Assembly (NCBI GenBank): GCA_019155185.1 | Contig: CM032808.1 | Location: 3,654,492 to 3,718,491, forward strand | Direction: 5' to 3' | DNA length: 64,000 nt | Origin: Beaufortia kweichowensis | Taxonomy: Eukaryota; Chordata; Actinopteri; Cypriniformes; Gastromyzontidae | Shown here: positions 34,801 through 47,000 of the stretch, piece by piece | Position numbering within the stretch: position 1 is the first letter of the stretch | How the letters are laid out: each line of letters opens with the position of its first letter | Notes under the pieces: model-generated | The model's input: the letters and a program-made list of their open reading frames with translations, nothing else | What the model was told of the DNA's origin: nothing | Database searches by the model: none | Translations under genes and position numbers: made by a program

Positions 34801-34978
34801 GGTCGCCGAGGTCCCTGCCTTCGACCGCCACCCAAACCACAATGCACCGGCCCCTTACGGTCCCTCCTGCAGGTGGTGAGCCCACGGGAGGTCGGCCCCA
34901 CGTCACTCCTTCGGGCTGAGCCCGGCCGGGCCGGCACTCAAACCCCTCCACCACAGTAAGGCGGCGGTCCCAGGAGGG
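31858..34978 (-). mobile_element. Rex3-like (RTE-clade) LINE, copy 1
   Basis: The 3' end is marked by a (GGAT)n tail on the minus strand (31858-31875). Minus-strand coding blocks in order: endonuclease start LGTWNVTSLGGKEPELVREV (about 34800), LSITNTMFEHKGAHQH (about 34230), reverse transcriptase CGFRPGRGTLDQLYTL (about 33060), FVDLEKAFDRVPQ (about 32960), FMDDVVLLASSS (about 32660), and a carboxyl region GQLRWLGHLFRMP (about 32120). Several frameshifts and stops break the polyprotein. Compared with copy 2, the 5' region lacks about 100 bp. LINE proteins copy their own RNA into genomic DNA; this copy cannot. Confidence 0.85.
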
Positions 34979-35389
34979 GGGAATCTAAATCTAGGGTCTA
35001 AAATGCACAAAAAGGATTTGGCTGTTTTTATTACTTTGTAATAAGGTGCAGAGGTGTGATGGTCATACCACAGTGCTAGTGCTTTTTTCTTTAATCGTCT
35101 TTAACCAAAGGGGAGTGACAGTTTCTAAAGTGTTTGAGAAGTCTTTGTTAAAAGTTTCTGTTAAACTTGGCATGAAGAAGTTCTTGGTTATTTGCAACCT
35201 TAAATATTTGAGACAGGTCAGGGAGATTACAGATAAAGCTATCTTTTGTTGTTGAAATGTTCTACTGTATGACCCAATCAATAGTGAAGAGTACATTGAG
35301 AGGCTTTAGCTAGACAGATCGTACACGCAAAAAGGCAGTGGTCAAAAATATCATCGCACTGGGGCATGATTTCAACATTATCGACATTA
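34979..35389. other. Spacer between Rex3-like copy 1 and MITE copy 2
   Basis: Mostly unassigned. On the minus strand, about 35388-35290 reads NVEIMPQCDDIFDHCLF, resembling the SDHCL motif region of an L2-type endonuclease, so a short LINE fragment may be present. Confidence 0.4.
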
Positions 35390-35997
35390 GGCACGTTTCC
35401 ATTACCCTTCAAAATGCGCAAATTGAAATTGCGAATTGAAAATACGCCTATTGGAAACGCATCAATTCCGCATACAATTCCCATATATTGCAAAAGTTTT
35501 TACACTCCCATGAGGTGGTTTTTCAGGGAATGCGAATGCGAGGAACAATTAGCAAAACTGCAATAGAAACATTGTTTTCATATGATCATTCTTTAAAGAT
35601 GGTGCAGTATGTGTGGACCAAGACAGAGTTCTTTTTAAAAGTAATTACAGAGAAAAAATATGGGAATATTAGGTTCCAAGCAACAGAGAAATGCATTTAC
35701 AAAGATTTACAAAGCAAACATGAAAGAGAAGGGCTTTGACAAGCCGTGGCAAATCTTATGGACCAAATGGAAAGCTCTAAAACACTACCAAGTATAGGGG
35801 GCTTGCCTTGCCATTATTGCTTGTATAATGCGCCTACATCTCCATCTGTTGCCATGGTTTTTTGAATGACGTATCGCGAGAGGATGAGTTTTATTTGCAT
35901 AACATGGTTAATGGAAACGCTATAATTTCGAAATATTTTTTTTTACATTTAGAAAATATCGCAATAGTTTTGCGCAAATTTGTAATGGAAATGTGCC
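35390..35997. mobile_element. TA-flanked MITE, copy 2
   Basis: 608 bp. It begins GGCACGTTTCCATTAC and ends GTAATGGAAATGTGCC, with TA directly outside each end (35388-35389 and 35998-35999), a Tc1/mariner-type duplication. It shares its interior with 29996-30650. No transposase frame. Confidence 0.85.
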
Positions 35998-36321
35998 TAC
36001 TGAGACTTTAAGACAGAAATAAATCTAAAGTATGATTGCGGTTGTGTGTGAGTCCAGTCACATTTTGTTTAACACGTGCAGAGTTGTGAATATGTATAAA
36101 AGCTCATCCTAAAGTATCTTTTTGATTGTCGATGTAAAAGTCATCAACGATTAAGGCTCTGTCTACTGTAACTGCCAACTCTCATAAAAATCCTCCAAAT
36201 TCTTGTACGGAAGTCTGTGTGATTACCCGGTGGTCTGTAAATAGTGGCCAAAATAAATGACATAAATTTATTTTTTCATCTTTCATAAATTTTTAGTCTA
36301 ATAGCATTATGTCTGTAATAT
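35998..36321. other. Spacer between MITE copy 2 and Rex3-like copy 2
   Basis: No gene or recognisable element. It differs from the corresponding sequence after MITE copy 1. Confidence 0.6.
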
Positions 36322-39300
36322 CCATCCATCCATCCATCCATTTTCCTCCGCTTATCCGGGACCGGGTCGCGGGGGCAGCAGTCTAAGCAGGGAAGCCCAG
36401 ACTTCCCTCTCCCCAGACACTTCCTCCAACTCCTCCGGGGGAACCCCGAGGCGTTCCCAGGCCAGCCGAGAGACATAGTCTCTCCAGCGTGTTCTGGGTC
36501 TTCCCCGGGCCTCCTCCCGGTGGGACATGCCCGGAACACCTCCCTTGGGAGGCGTCCGGGAAACATCTGAAACAGATGCCCAAGCCACCTCAGCTGGCCT
36601 CTCTCGATGTGGAGGAGCAGCGGATCTACTCCAAGCTCCCCCCGAGTGACCGAGCTCCTCACCCTATCTCTAAGGGAGCGCCCGGCCACCCAGCGGAGGA
36701 AACTCATTTCGGCCGCTTGTATCCTGGATCTCACCCTTTCGGTCATGACCCAAAGCTCATGACCATAGGTGAGAGTAGGAACGTAGATTGACCGATAAAT
36801 CGAGAGCTTCGCCTTGCAGCTCAGCTCCTTCTTCACCATGACGGACCGGTACATCGACCGCATTACTGCAGAAGCTGCACCGATCCGTCTGTCGATCTCT
36901 CGCTCCATCCTTCCCTCACTCGTGAACAAGACCCCAAGATACTTAAACTCCTCCACCTGTGGAAGGAACTCCCCACCGACCTGAAGGGGACAAGCCACCC
37001 TTTTCCGACTGAGGACCATGGCCTCAGATTGGAGGTGCTGATTCTCATCCCAGCCGCTTCACACTCGGCTGCAAACTACCCCAGTGCCCGCTGTAGGTCC
37101 TGGCCTGATGGGGCCAACAGGACAACATCATCTGCAAAAAGTAGAGATGAGATCCTGTGGTCCCCAAACCGGACCCCCTCCGGTCCCTGGCTGCGCCTAG
37201 AAATCCTGTCCATGAAGATAGTGAACAGGGCAGCCCTGCCGGAGTCCAACACTCACCGGGAATGAGTCTGACTTACTGCCGGCAATGCGAACCATGCTCC
37301 TGCTCTGGTCATACAGGGACCGGACAGCCCCTAGCAAAGGGCCTCGGACCCCATATTCCCAGAGCACCCCCCACAGAACACCGCGAGGGACACGGTCGAA
37401 TGCCTTCTCCAGATCCACAAAACACATGTGGACTGGTTGAGCAAACTCCCATGAACCCTCCAGTATCCTAAAGAGGGTATAGAGCTGGTCCAGTGTTCCA
37501 CGACCAGGACGAAAGCCGCATTGTTCCTCCTGTATCCGAGGTTCAACTATCGGACGAATTCTCCTCTCCAGTACCCTGGCATAGACTTTCCCGGGGAGGC
37601 TGAGGAGTGTGATCCCCCTGTAGTTGGAACACACCCTCCGGTCCCCTTTCTTATAGAGGGGGGCCACCACCCCGGTCTGCCAGTCCAGAGGCACTGTCCC
37701 ACACCTCCACACGATGTTGCAGAGACGTGTCAGCCAAGACAGCCCCACTTCATCCAGAGACTTGAGGTACTCAGGGTGGATCTCGTCCACCCCCGGAGCC
37801 CTGCCACCGGGGAGCTTCTCAACTACCTCGGCGACTTCAGCCCGGGTGATGTCCAAGCCCATCCCCGAGTCCCCAGCCTCTGCCTCCTCAGTGGAGGGCG
37901 TGTTGGCAGGGTTGAGGAGGTCCTCAAAGTATTCCTTCCACTGCCCGACGATATCCCCAATCGAGGTCAGCAGAGCCCCACCTCCACTATATACAGTGTT
38001 AGTAGGGCACCGCTTTCCCCTCCTGAGGCGCCGGACAGTTTGCCAGAACCTCTTCGAGGCCGACCGATAATCCTTCTCCAAGTCCTCACCGAACTCTTCC
38101 CAGGCCCGAGTTTTTGCCTCCACAACCACCCGTGCCGCAGTCCGCTTGGCCTGCCGGTACCCATCAGCTGCCTCAGGAGTCCCACAAGCCAACCAGGCTC
38201 GATAGTACTCCTTCTTCAGCTTGATAGCATCCCTTACTTCCGGTGTCCACCACCGGGTTCGGGGGTTGCCGCCACGACAGGCACCAGAGACCTTACGGCC
38301 ACAACTCGAATGGCGCTTTGACAATGGAGGCTGAGAACATAGTCCACTCGGACTCAATGTCCCCAGCCTCCCTCGGGATCTGTTCAAAGCTCTGCCGGAG
38401 GTGGGAGTTGAAGACCCCTCTGACAGGGGGCTCTGCCAAACGTTCCCAACAGACCTCACAGAACGTTTGGGCCTGCTGAGTCTGTCCAGCTTCCTCCCCG
38501 GCCAACGGATCCAACTCACCACCAGGTAGTGATCAATTGACAGCTCCGCCCCTCTCTTCACCCGAGTGTCCAAGACATACGGCCGGAGGTCAGATGAAAC
38601 AACCACAAAGTCGATCATCGACCTCCGCCCTAGGGCGCCCTGTTGCCACGTGTGCTGATGGGCGCCCTTATGCTCGAACATGGTGTTCGTTATGGACAAG
38701 CCGTGACTAGCATAGAAGTCCAACAACAGAACACCACTCGGGTTCAGTTCAGGGGGGCCGTTCCTCCCAATCACACCTCTCCAGGTGTCACCGTCGTTGC
38801 CCACATGTGCGTTGAAATCCCCCAGCAAAATGACGGAGTCCTATCCCCCACCCGAAGGCGCAGGGGATAGGACTCATTCACCGGGGTAAACTCCAACACA
38901 TGGCGGCTAAGCTGGGGGGCTATAAGCAAGCCCACTCCAGCCCGCCGCCTCTCACCGCAGCCAACTCCAGAGTAGTGGAGAGTCCGACCTCTTTCGAGGA
39001 GTTGGGTTCCAGAGCCCAAACTGTGCGTGGAGGTGAGCCCGACTATCTCTAGTCGGTATCTCTCAACCTCTCGCACTAGTTCAGGCTCCTTTCCCCCCAG
39101 CGAGGTGACATTCCATGTCCCTAGAGTTAGGTTCTGTGTCCGAGGATTGGGTCGCCGAGGTCCCTGCCTTCGACCGCCACCCAAACCACAATGCACCGGC
39201 CCCTTATGGTCCCTCCCGCAGGTGGTGAGCCCACGGGAGGTCGGCCCCACGTCACTCCTTCGGGCTGGGCCCGGCCGGGTCCCATGGGGTAAGCCCCGGC

Positions 39301-39562
39301 CACCAGGCACTCGCATACGAGCCCCAACCCCAGGCCTGGCTCCAGGGTGGGGCCCCGGCTGCGCCATACCGGGCGACGTCACAATATTTGTTTTTGACCT
39401 TCTCATAAGGGGGGGGTGGACCGCTCTTTGTCTGGCTTGTCACCTAGGACCTGTTTGCCTTGGGAGACCCTACCAGGGGCATATAGCCCCTGACAACATA
39501 GCTCCTAGGATCATTCAGGCACTTAAACCCCTCCACCACAGTAAGGTGGCGGTCCCAGGAGA
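36322..39562 (-). mobile_element. Rex3-like (RTE-clade) LINE, copy 2
   Basis: Same family and orientation as copy 1, with a (GGAT)n tail at 36322-36340. A 543-codon minus-strand frame (38828-37197) covers endonuclease (MLGDFNAHVGNDGDTW with the GDFN motif, then SIDHYLVV), the linker (RTRWWTPEVRDAIKLKKEYY) and reverse transcriptase up to LYDQSRSMVRIAGSKS. A deletion at about 37225 shifts the frame and removes the FMDD region, and the last part (37019-36276) continues in another frame. The upstream part (39406-38840) encodes the endonuclease start. It is more complete than copy 1 but not functional. Confidence 0.87.
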
Positions 39563-39981
39563 GGTGATCTGTAATAATTTCACTAAAAATTAATTTTGTA
39601 AATTAAATACATTTTGTAAAAGGGATCTCATGTTAAGCAGCCCAAATTTTAGCTTTTGATCATCTTTAAATAATGTATAGTTTACTCATTTAATATTGAA
39701 CAGATTTGTTCCTGATGATTTAAAAGGTGCTTTATATTTGTTAGTTGGAACAGACAGTGCAATATTATAATAACTGTCTACAGTGTTTTTGCAAGCTCAC
39801 ACACCTCTTTAATACTATCTTTGGTGATATTTACATTTGCCTTAGCCAGCACTTTTAGCTTTGCTCTAATGTGAGACACTCTGGTTCCCACTACCTATTT
39901 TCCCTGGGATAAATAGGTAGCAATTAAATTCTGATATATTTTACATGAAGCCAATATAAACAGGACTGTAACCATTAATCC
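39563..39981. other. Intergenic sequence
   Basis: No gene or recognised repeat. I looked here for the missing carboxyl-terminal exons of the HECT gene (minus strand) and did not see them. Confidence 0.5.
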
Positions 39982-39985
39982 TTAA

Positions 39986-40692
39986 AGGGATAGTTCACCC
40001 AAAAATGAAAATTTAATGTTGCAGTCTGTCGGTCATATATTGGCAAGTCAATGGGATCCACAGCTTTGAGAGTCCAAAAAACATACACCGACAACCAAAT
40101 TAAACCCTGCGGCTCGTGACGATACATTGAGGTCTTAAGACATGAAATGATCAGCCTGTGCAAGAAACTGAACAGCATTTATATAATTTTTTTACCTCTG
40201 ATCCACTGCAATGTCCAACTGTTCTGAGCGTGTTCACAACAGCCGGCGCGTGACGAGTCAACGTGCTCTGGCATAGTAGACGCCTGTGTGGAAGTGACCT
40301 GTCACGTGCATGTGTCACTCATTATTTACAGAGATTGTGGGTACGATGGCTACTCAGAATGGTAATTACTTATCCTGGTGCTTATCCTGATTGTTGCAAC
40401 AGATTCAAAACTATAAGATTACGTTTGCTTGCGCAAACTCATCCAGGAGTGTTGACTTTTCACAGACAACTATGCTAGAGTACGTTGACGCGTCACACAC
40501 CGGCTGTTGTATGTCTATGTTTTTTTGACTCTCAAAGCCGTGGATCCCATTGACTGCCATTACATGACTGACAGACTGCAACGGTTTGAGTTTAAAATCT
40601 TCATTTGTATTCTACTGAAGAAACAAAGTCACCTACATTACTGGGGGTAAGCAGATAAACATCAAATTTTCATTTTTGGGTGAACTATCCCT
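39986..40692. mobile_element. TTAA-flanked MITE with long terminal inverted repeats
   Basis: It is bounded by TTAA on both sides (39982-39985 and 40693-40696). Terminal inverted repeats start AGGGATAGTTCACCCAAAAA. Complementarity continues inward for about 110 bp, e.g. 'caatgggatccacagctttg' against its inverted partner near 40540. TTAA duplication is typical of piggyBac-like elements. The interior has no transposase. It lies just downstream of the last recognisable exon of the HECT gene. Confidence 0.85.
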
Positions 40693-43600
40693 TTAAACCT
40701 TTATAGGAACAAAAAAATGTAACTTAAAATAAGCTTAAAAGAAACTTTAATGCACCTCAATTAAAGCTGCCTTCATGGTCTCATCTGTTATATCCTCAAC
40801 TGTTCCACTGAATGCCCTACCAGTGAGGTGATCGTACAGCATATCTGAGAGAAAGCGAGGCCCTGGACCACCGTGAACAATAGAAACTGTGATCATCTGC
40901 CCAGCAAGGAAGTATTCGTCTTCTCTGACAGCTGTAGGAAAAGGATTGTTTTTCTACACTTAGTGAAAAAAGAAGACAATAATGAATAGGGCAGCTAAAA
41001 GCTAGAGTTGGGTAAATAATTTACCTGCATTATTAAAGGTGAGAAATCTCCTATTTTCTGGACCATCAAAGATTCTCCGTGATCTTAAACAGTCCATTAG
41101 GAGGGTTAGAAACTCTCTTTTGGACCACCTGTGTCCACTGCATATTCAGTTGTGCCTTCATCATCTGTGAATTTGACAAGCATGTCATGCAATGGATCAT
41201 ATGATGCATGTTTAAAACCACAAACTGCTCCATCCCAAACATTGGCTCGACTTATGTTATCTGCTACGTATCTGCTGCAAGACGTCCTTATGATCTTCTG
41301 TGAGAGATCTGACACAACATCTGCAGCAGTGAATGCATCTGAGCTGTAAAATAAAGAGTTTTTGAGCAAATTATTCATGATGCAATAAAAAATAGAGTAA
41401 ATAAATTTAGAAACATGACATTGAGGGTAATTAATAAATTACAACCATTCCTCTTCAACATATTGTGTGCTCTGGTCTGACTCTTCTGAATCACTTTCGA
41501 TTACTATTGGTGCACACAGATGTGTGTAATTGCTGTAAAGAGAAAAAAAAACTAATTTACATACAAAAGTAATTGTAAACCATTAAAAGTAATTTAAAGC
41601 ATTTCATTTAATACTAAAGCAATTTATCTTTTGAGGTATTCAACAAGCTTACGTGTAGCACTTTTGTTGGTCACGTACATGTTCTTGGATGTTTGTTCTG
41701 ATTTTTCCTGCTTCCTAGATTTGTCAGAAATATAACAAATATTTATATTATTTTAAGTTTTTTTATTGTAAAAAAAACTATAACTGATATTAAACAAACC
41801 CCATAAAACATAATACATTTTTATTTGTTGCAACAAACTAAGGTTGTAACATACAAGGTATGAACATACATTTTGAACTTACTTTTTCCAAAAAAGGCAG
41901 ACAATGTTCAGGGTGTCTGAAAAACAACAACTATACATTAATATATCTCCAAAGAATGTGCTAACTTTGCTAATGTAATACCTGTCTAATGTGCTTCCTG
42001 CCTTTGGTGTTTTTGCTTCATCTGCACTATCCCATATCTGCATAGAAAATGCAAAGTAGGAGTTACATGGAGTTACAATTAAATGTTATATTTAAGTTTG
42101 GAGATATGCAATTAAATGCACCCACCAAAGTGTCATTCTCATCAAGTGGACTGTGAGAGGTAGATTTTACTTGCACTTCACTGTCTTCATTAGAAGAATC
42201 CTCATTGCAGTCTTCAAACAACAATTATGAACATAAGGAAAATTCACTTTGATTTAAAACCATGTGTATATAGTGTTTTATACATGCCTATATAAGATTT
42301 TCTTAAGAAATTAAATATGCTCACCATTGGTTGAAAGGTCTTGAAGTGTGCATATGAACAGTGTTATTCTTTGGTAAGTCTTCCCAATTGCCTCTTTGTA
42401 CAGCTGTAGTTTAAAAGGGGTGTTTGTTCCTGGAATATTTTTAACCTCTGAACAATCTGGGTACAGTAAAACATAGGGGCCCTCTTCCATGTCTTGATTA
42501 AAATCTTTTACTTTCTTTTCACCAGCTATTAACACTTGCTCAGATGACCAGTTTGTTTGAACTTCAACAGGCAGGCTCTTCCCTCTCATGGGCTTTAGAA
42601 CACCATCATGTCTTTTCATAATTCCAGTGTAAATCTACACATGAAAAGAATAAATAAAAATGTCATAAACTGAACATTAAAATAGGCTTTAATATGGGTG
42701 TGTGACTAATTTATAAAATATTTATAGAAACTGATTAATTAAAAGAATCATTATTTTGAAACTAGTTAATATCTGCAATTCCTCAATTCAGCACTGCACT
42801 AAATTCCATAGAAAACAGATATTTAAGATAAGGGTACTGATGATATTATCTATCCTTTAATTTGAAGTAATTATGAAATGGAAGTTGCAATAGTCTTCAT
42901 CCCTATTGTGATGTATAAAAGATACCTTCACTGTTTTTTTATCCTTCTTAGAGTCATGATTTTTCTTTGTAAAGAAGGTTTTCCTCTCCTTCTCCTTTAA
43001 TGCCCTGTACTTCATGAAGTAATCGACTGAACTTTTCTCTGTTTTTCCTGCTTCAAAAACAGAATTATCATAGAAATCTCTCACATTATACTCCAAAGTT
43101 CACCAAGCAGCTATTATGTTCCAAATCTAAGGCCCTATGAAATCCATTTTATTTTTTCCCCAAAATTTCTTTTTTTCCACATTCTTTTCTTTTTTAATTT
43201 TCCCAAATTATGTTTTTTTCCATTGTAATGGTTAAAATAAACTTTACAAATTAAATAGCATGTCCAATTAACTAAAATCCTGAAACTTATTCAGTTTAAC
43301 AATTTATTACGAATTATTTTTCAGGAAACCTATAAGTTTTGTTCTCAAATTTAATTTTATTCCTGTTAGATTTAAAACATGGTAGAACATGTGTAATTAT
43401 TCCTTAAACATATATATTTTTTAATGTTTATCATTGTTCACTTACTATAATTGTTATTTTTATTATTACATTACTTTGAAAACTACATTCTACTGTACAA
43501 TAGTAATATATTTCTGTCACAATTACTTTACGTTAGACTGAACATTTATTTTTGACGGGTTGTGAAGACACTTCAGTTTTTATGCGTAACATGATATGAC

Positions 43601-44493
43601 AATAGTTTTTTACAAACAAAACGGTAAAATGCTGGTGAATCTGCTCTCAAAAGCAGCCCCTGTGCCATTCATTCACACGGAGACACGCAGAACATGAAGT
43701 ATTCATATTTAAATATCTTTTCTTTTTTAAATGTCTTTTTTAAATGTCTTTCGCAGTTTAATATTCACCTACACTAATCCACATCGCGATTTGATTAGAT
43801 GTACAAGACTATTTTAATTTATTTATCCAAAATTTGTCACATTCCGTAGCAATCTGCGTTATTTGACTAATTCTGTTTTTATGACTGACTGCATTGCGGA
43901 AATCATAGGGCTCTACAAATCAATTCAGTTAACAGCCTCGCGTTACTTACCTGCACTGATGCTGGGCTCATTTCCATAAGGAGCTTTGTCTTTGAGAAAC
44001 TGTACGCTTTTTCCACATGTGCTGCAAAAATTCAATTCAATTCAATTCAATTTTACTTGTATAGCGCTTTTCACAAAGGTCATTGTATTAAAACAGCTTT
44101 ACATGTAATGACAGATAGCAGTCAGTGGTCAGGGATTCAAAAAAAACTCTTTAAGAGAGAAAAAAAACACTGACATGACGTGTTGCAATCCGTAGCATGT
44201 GCAATCCGTAATAAAGGACACAATTTGCCATTGATCGCATCTATAACTCGCTATGCAGTTTACAGGATACAGAAACAGACATTGTAGGATACAGAAAATC
44301 ACTTTAGAGAGTGAATAAAATGTTATATATGTGGTATAAGTATAATGTGGTAGATTTGATTTTAATTTAACAGGTGCAGGAGGTTGTCCTGGGTAGTCGT
44401 CATTTAGCAGCACCAGGATGGACATCAGGTGGGGCAGTGTTGTGCCAGCTGGAACTCATTCCTCGGGATACCTCGGAGAAAGGGAGAGGGGGA

Positions 44494-44549
44494 TAGAGAG
44501 AGAGAGAGAGAGAGAGAGAGGAGGAGAGAGGAGGAGAGAGAGAGAGAGG
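44494..44549. repeat. (GA)n microsatellite
   Basis: GA/GGA-rich run within the 3' untranslated region of L2 copy B. Confidence 0.97.
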
Positions 44550-44695
44550 GGACAAAACAGAATAGCATTAGCGTAGCAGCCGTTCCTATGTAGATGTAAG
44601 CAGTTATATGTGATAACACATGCAGTATGTAGTATGTGTGTGTGCCCGGTTCCAGTTGAGTTAACTATTGCAGCCTTAGAGAGTTGGATCTGAGA

Positions 44696-46049
44696 TTATG
44701 TGAATGCGAGGCTAAAGAGATAAGTCTTTAATTTACTTTTAAACAGTTCGAGTGTGTCTGAGTCCCGGATTTTACTGGGAAGGTCATTCCATAGTTTTGG
44801 TGCTAAGTAGGAGAAGTATCTTCCACCTTTAGATTTTTTTGATATTCTTGGAACTATTAACAGCCCGCCATTTTGTGAACGCAATGTCCGCAATGGATTG
44901 TATGCTGATAGTAGTTCATGGTGGTATAACGGTGCTAAGCCATTTAGGGCTTTGTATGTAATTAACAGAATTTTGAAATGTATGCGATACTTTACAGGTA
45001 GCCAGTGCAGTGTTGCTAGGAGTGGACTTATGTGGTCATACTTTTTTGATCTAGTGAGAACCAGCTGAAGCTTATTTATTTGCTTTGCATGACACACCCC
45101 CAGTAATGAATTACAGTAGTCAATTCTGGAGGTCATAAATGCGTGGATTAGCTTCTCTATATCCGAGACAGACAGCATGTGTCGCATCTTTGAAATATTT
45201 CTAAGGTGAAAAAATGCAGTTCGGCATACATTGGAAATGTGACCATCGAAAGACAGGTTCTTATCTAGAATCACACCTAGGTTCTTGATTGCGGAAGAAG
45301 GGACAATGGTGCAGCCTTCTATAGAGATGTTGTGGACTATTGTGTCATGTTTGGTGCTATTGGGTTCAATAATCAAAACCTCTGTCTTGTTGGAGTTAAG
45401 TAGAAGGAAGTTGTTTGCCATCCATTTTCTAATATCGTTGATACAGTCTATTAGCCTAGAAAAACAGTGGGTTTTGTCAGGTTCTGAGGAAATATAAAGC
45501 TGGGTATCGTCAGCGTAACAGTGGAAGTTGATGTCATGTTTCTTAATAATATCTCCAAGGGGAAGCATATATAGTGCGAAGACAATGGGACCAAGTACTG
45601 ATCCCTGTGGTACGCCGTATTTTACCTGAGAGTAATAAGATTTTTCCTCGTTAGCATAGACAAAGTGGTAGCGATCAGTTAAATAAGATTTGAACCAGGC
45701 TAAGGCTTGACCATTAATGCCAACAAGGTTTTCCAGTCTATCGAGTAAGATTGTATGATCTATTGTATCAAAAGCTGCACTGAGGTCGAGTAATATAAGA
45801 ATAGATGTTTCACCGCGATCTGATGCTAAAAGGAGGTCATTTGTCACTCTGAGCATGGCTGTTTCTGTGCTGTGATGGGGCCTGAATCCTGATTGAAATT
45901 TTTCATAGATGCTATTTTTCGCTAGGAATGTCTGTAGTTGTTTGGACACAACCTTTTCCAGTATTTTTGATAAGAAGAAGAGATTAGAGATTGGTCTAAA
46001 GTTGGATAGGTCTCCCTGGTCGAGATTAGGTTTTTTAATGAGAGGCCTA
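44696..46049 (-). pseudogene. L2 reverse transcriptase (copy B), open frame
   Basis: An uninterrupted minus-strand frame of about 450 codons. It contains SNFRPISNLFFLSKILEKVV, GFRPHHSTETAMLRV, ILILLDLSAAFDTIDH, GVPQGSVLGPIVF and NFHCYADDTQLYIS with an intact YADD catalytic motif. The carboxyl part includes KYDHISPLLATLHWLPVKYR, the counterpart of the tail domain seen in copies A and C. The frame is cut at its 5' side by the retroviral LTR at 46050. It is the youngest-looking LINE coding segment in the window. Confidence 0.88.
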
Positions 46050-46746
46050 TAAAGGGAAATTGTATTCATCATGTTTTAACTTTCTTTTACAGAGTTCAAC
46101 AATAATCATTATCTACTCTGATATATTCTTGTGTCTTTAATAACCATTATTTACTCTCATATATTCTGGTATTGATATTAATCATTATAATAACATTAAT
46201 CAGTAAAACAATATTAATCACTATTTGCTCGTATATATATATATTCATAGTCTTGTGTGCTTGTATGATATGCTTGCCAGCGGAAATTTACCAAGGAAAG
46301 AGAAGGACCGGTGTAACCATATATGAAATGAGCTATCTTAGGTCGAAGTGCCCTAAGCACTCCAAGTCACTCTTAACCCTGAATTTGTGCAGACCAAGAT
46401 CTATCTTTGCAGACTAAGCAGAAGATAACAATGACCGAATATGAGAAGATGCCTACCGGAAGGGTGGAGAGGTGCCACCTGCTAACCTTGGGGAGAGGAA
46501 ACCATAAAAATTGGGTTTTGAGGGAGAGACGGGGTTCTTTCTGTCGTATTGCTCGATGGGGGAACTCCTTTGATTGTGTAAATGATAGGGACATATTGAA
46601 CCCAGAGCTCTGCATATTTTCTTCAAGTGTGATATTCTTCAATATACTTTTGATTGTTAAAATAAATCCTTTTAAAGATATTTTTGAGTCTTCCTTCCTG
46701 AATAAACAAGCACACGGACTTGAAGGATTAAATGCCAAGTCCAACA
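46050..46746 (+). mobile_element. 5' LTR of the endogenous retrovirus
   Basis: 697 bp from TAAAGGGAAATTG to AAGTCCAACA, defined by comparison with the two solo LTRs at 7351-8151 and 60779-61465, whose target duplications fix the ends. The first two bases are TA, not the usual TG. A polyadenylation signal AATAAA (about 46661) lies 85 bp before the end, with the U5-like 'tccttcctgaataaacaagc' after it. Confidence 0.9.
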
Positions 46747-46749
46747 ATT

Positions 46750-46767
46750 TGGTGACCCCGACGTGAT
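46750..46767 (+). promoter_or_regulatory. Retroviral primer binding site, tRNA-Trp
   Basis: TGGTGACCCCGACGTGAT begins three bases after the LTR end. It is complementary to the 3' 18 nt of vertebrate tRNA-Trp (CCA included). Alpharetroviruses use the same primer (established knowledge). Confidence 0.9.
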
Positions 46768-46838
46768 TTGGGAAAAAAGAGGAGACTGGACAATGGACGA
46801 ACTCTTTCTGACATCAAGAGGGCCCTCACAAAATAAAA

Positions 46839-46846
46839 GGTAAGCA
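46839..46846 (+). promoter_or_regulatory. Candidate retroviral major splice donor
   Basis: 'aaaagGTAAGC' is a near-consensus 5' splice site in the leader about 70 bp after the primer site, where simple retroviruses keep the donor for env mRNA. A matching acceptor candidate, 'actatttttctttacag', lies at about 53216-53232, before the env leader. Inferred from sequence only. Confidence 0.5.
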
Positions 46847-47000
46847 GAAACCTGTTATAATCAAATTTCTGCGATTGGCTATAACCAAATTATTGATGTC
46901 AGAAAAGAGAACGTAAGTTGTATAGTAAAATTGTATAAACAGTTGAAGAAAATATCTTTGTAAATAGAGACCGGTAAAATATTAAGAGGATACTGTATTC

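Noticed and set aside
31779..34959. Long plus-strand Pro-rich frames over the Rex3-like copies (for example 32931-33953)
   Set aside because: GC-rich antisense shadows of the LINE polyprotein.
29996..39562. MITE-Rex3-MITE-Rex3 order as a segmental tandem duplication
   Set aside because: The sequences between and beside the elements (30651-31857 against 35998-36321) do not match, and the spacings differ, so independent insertions are simpler.
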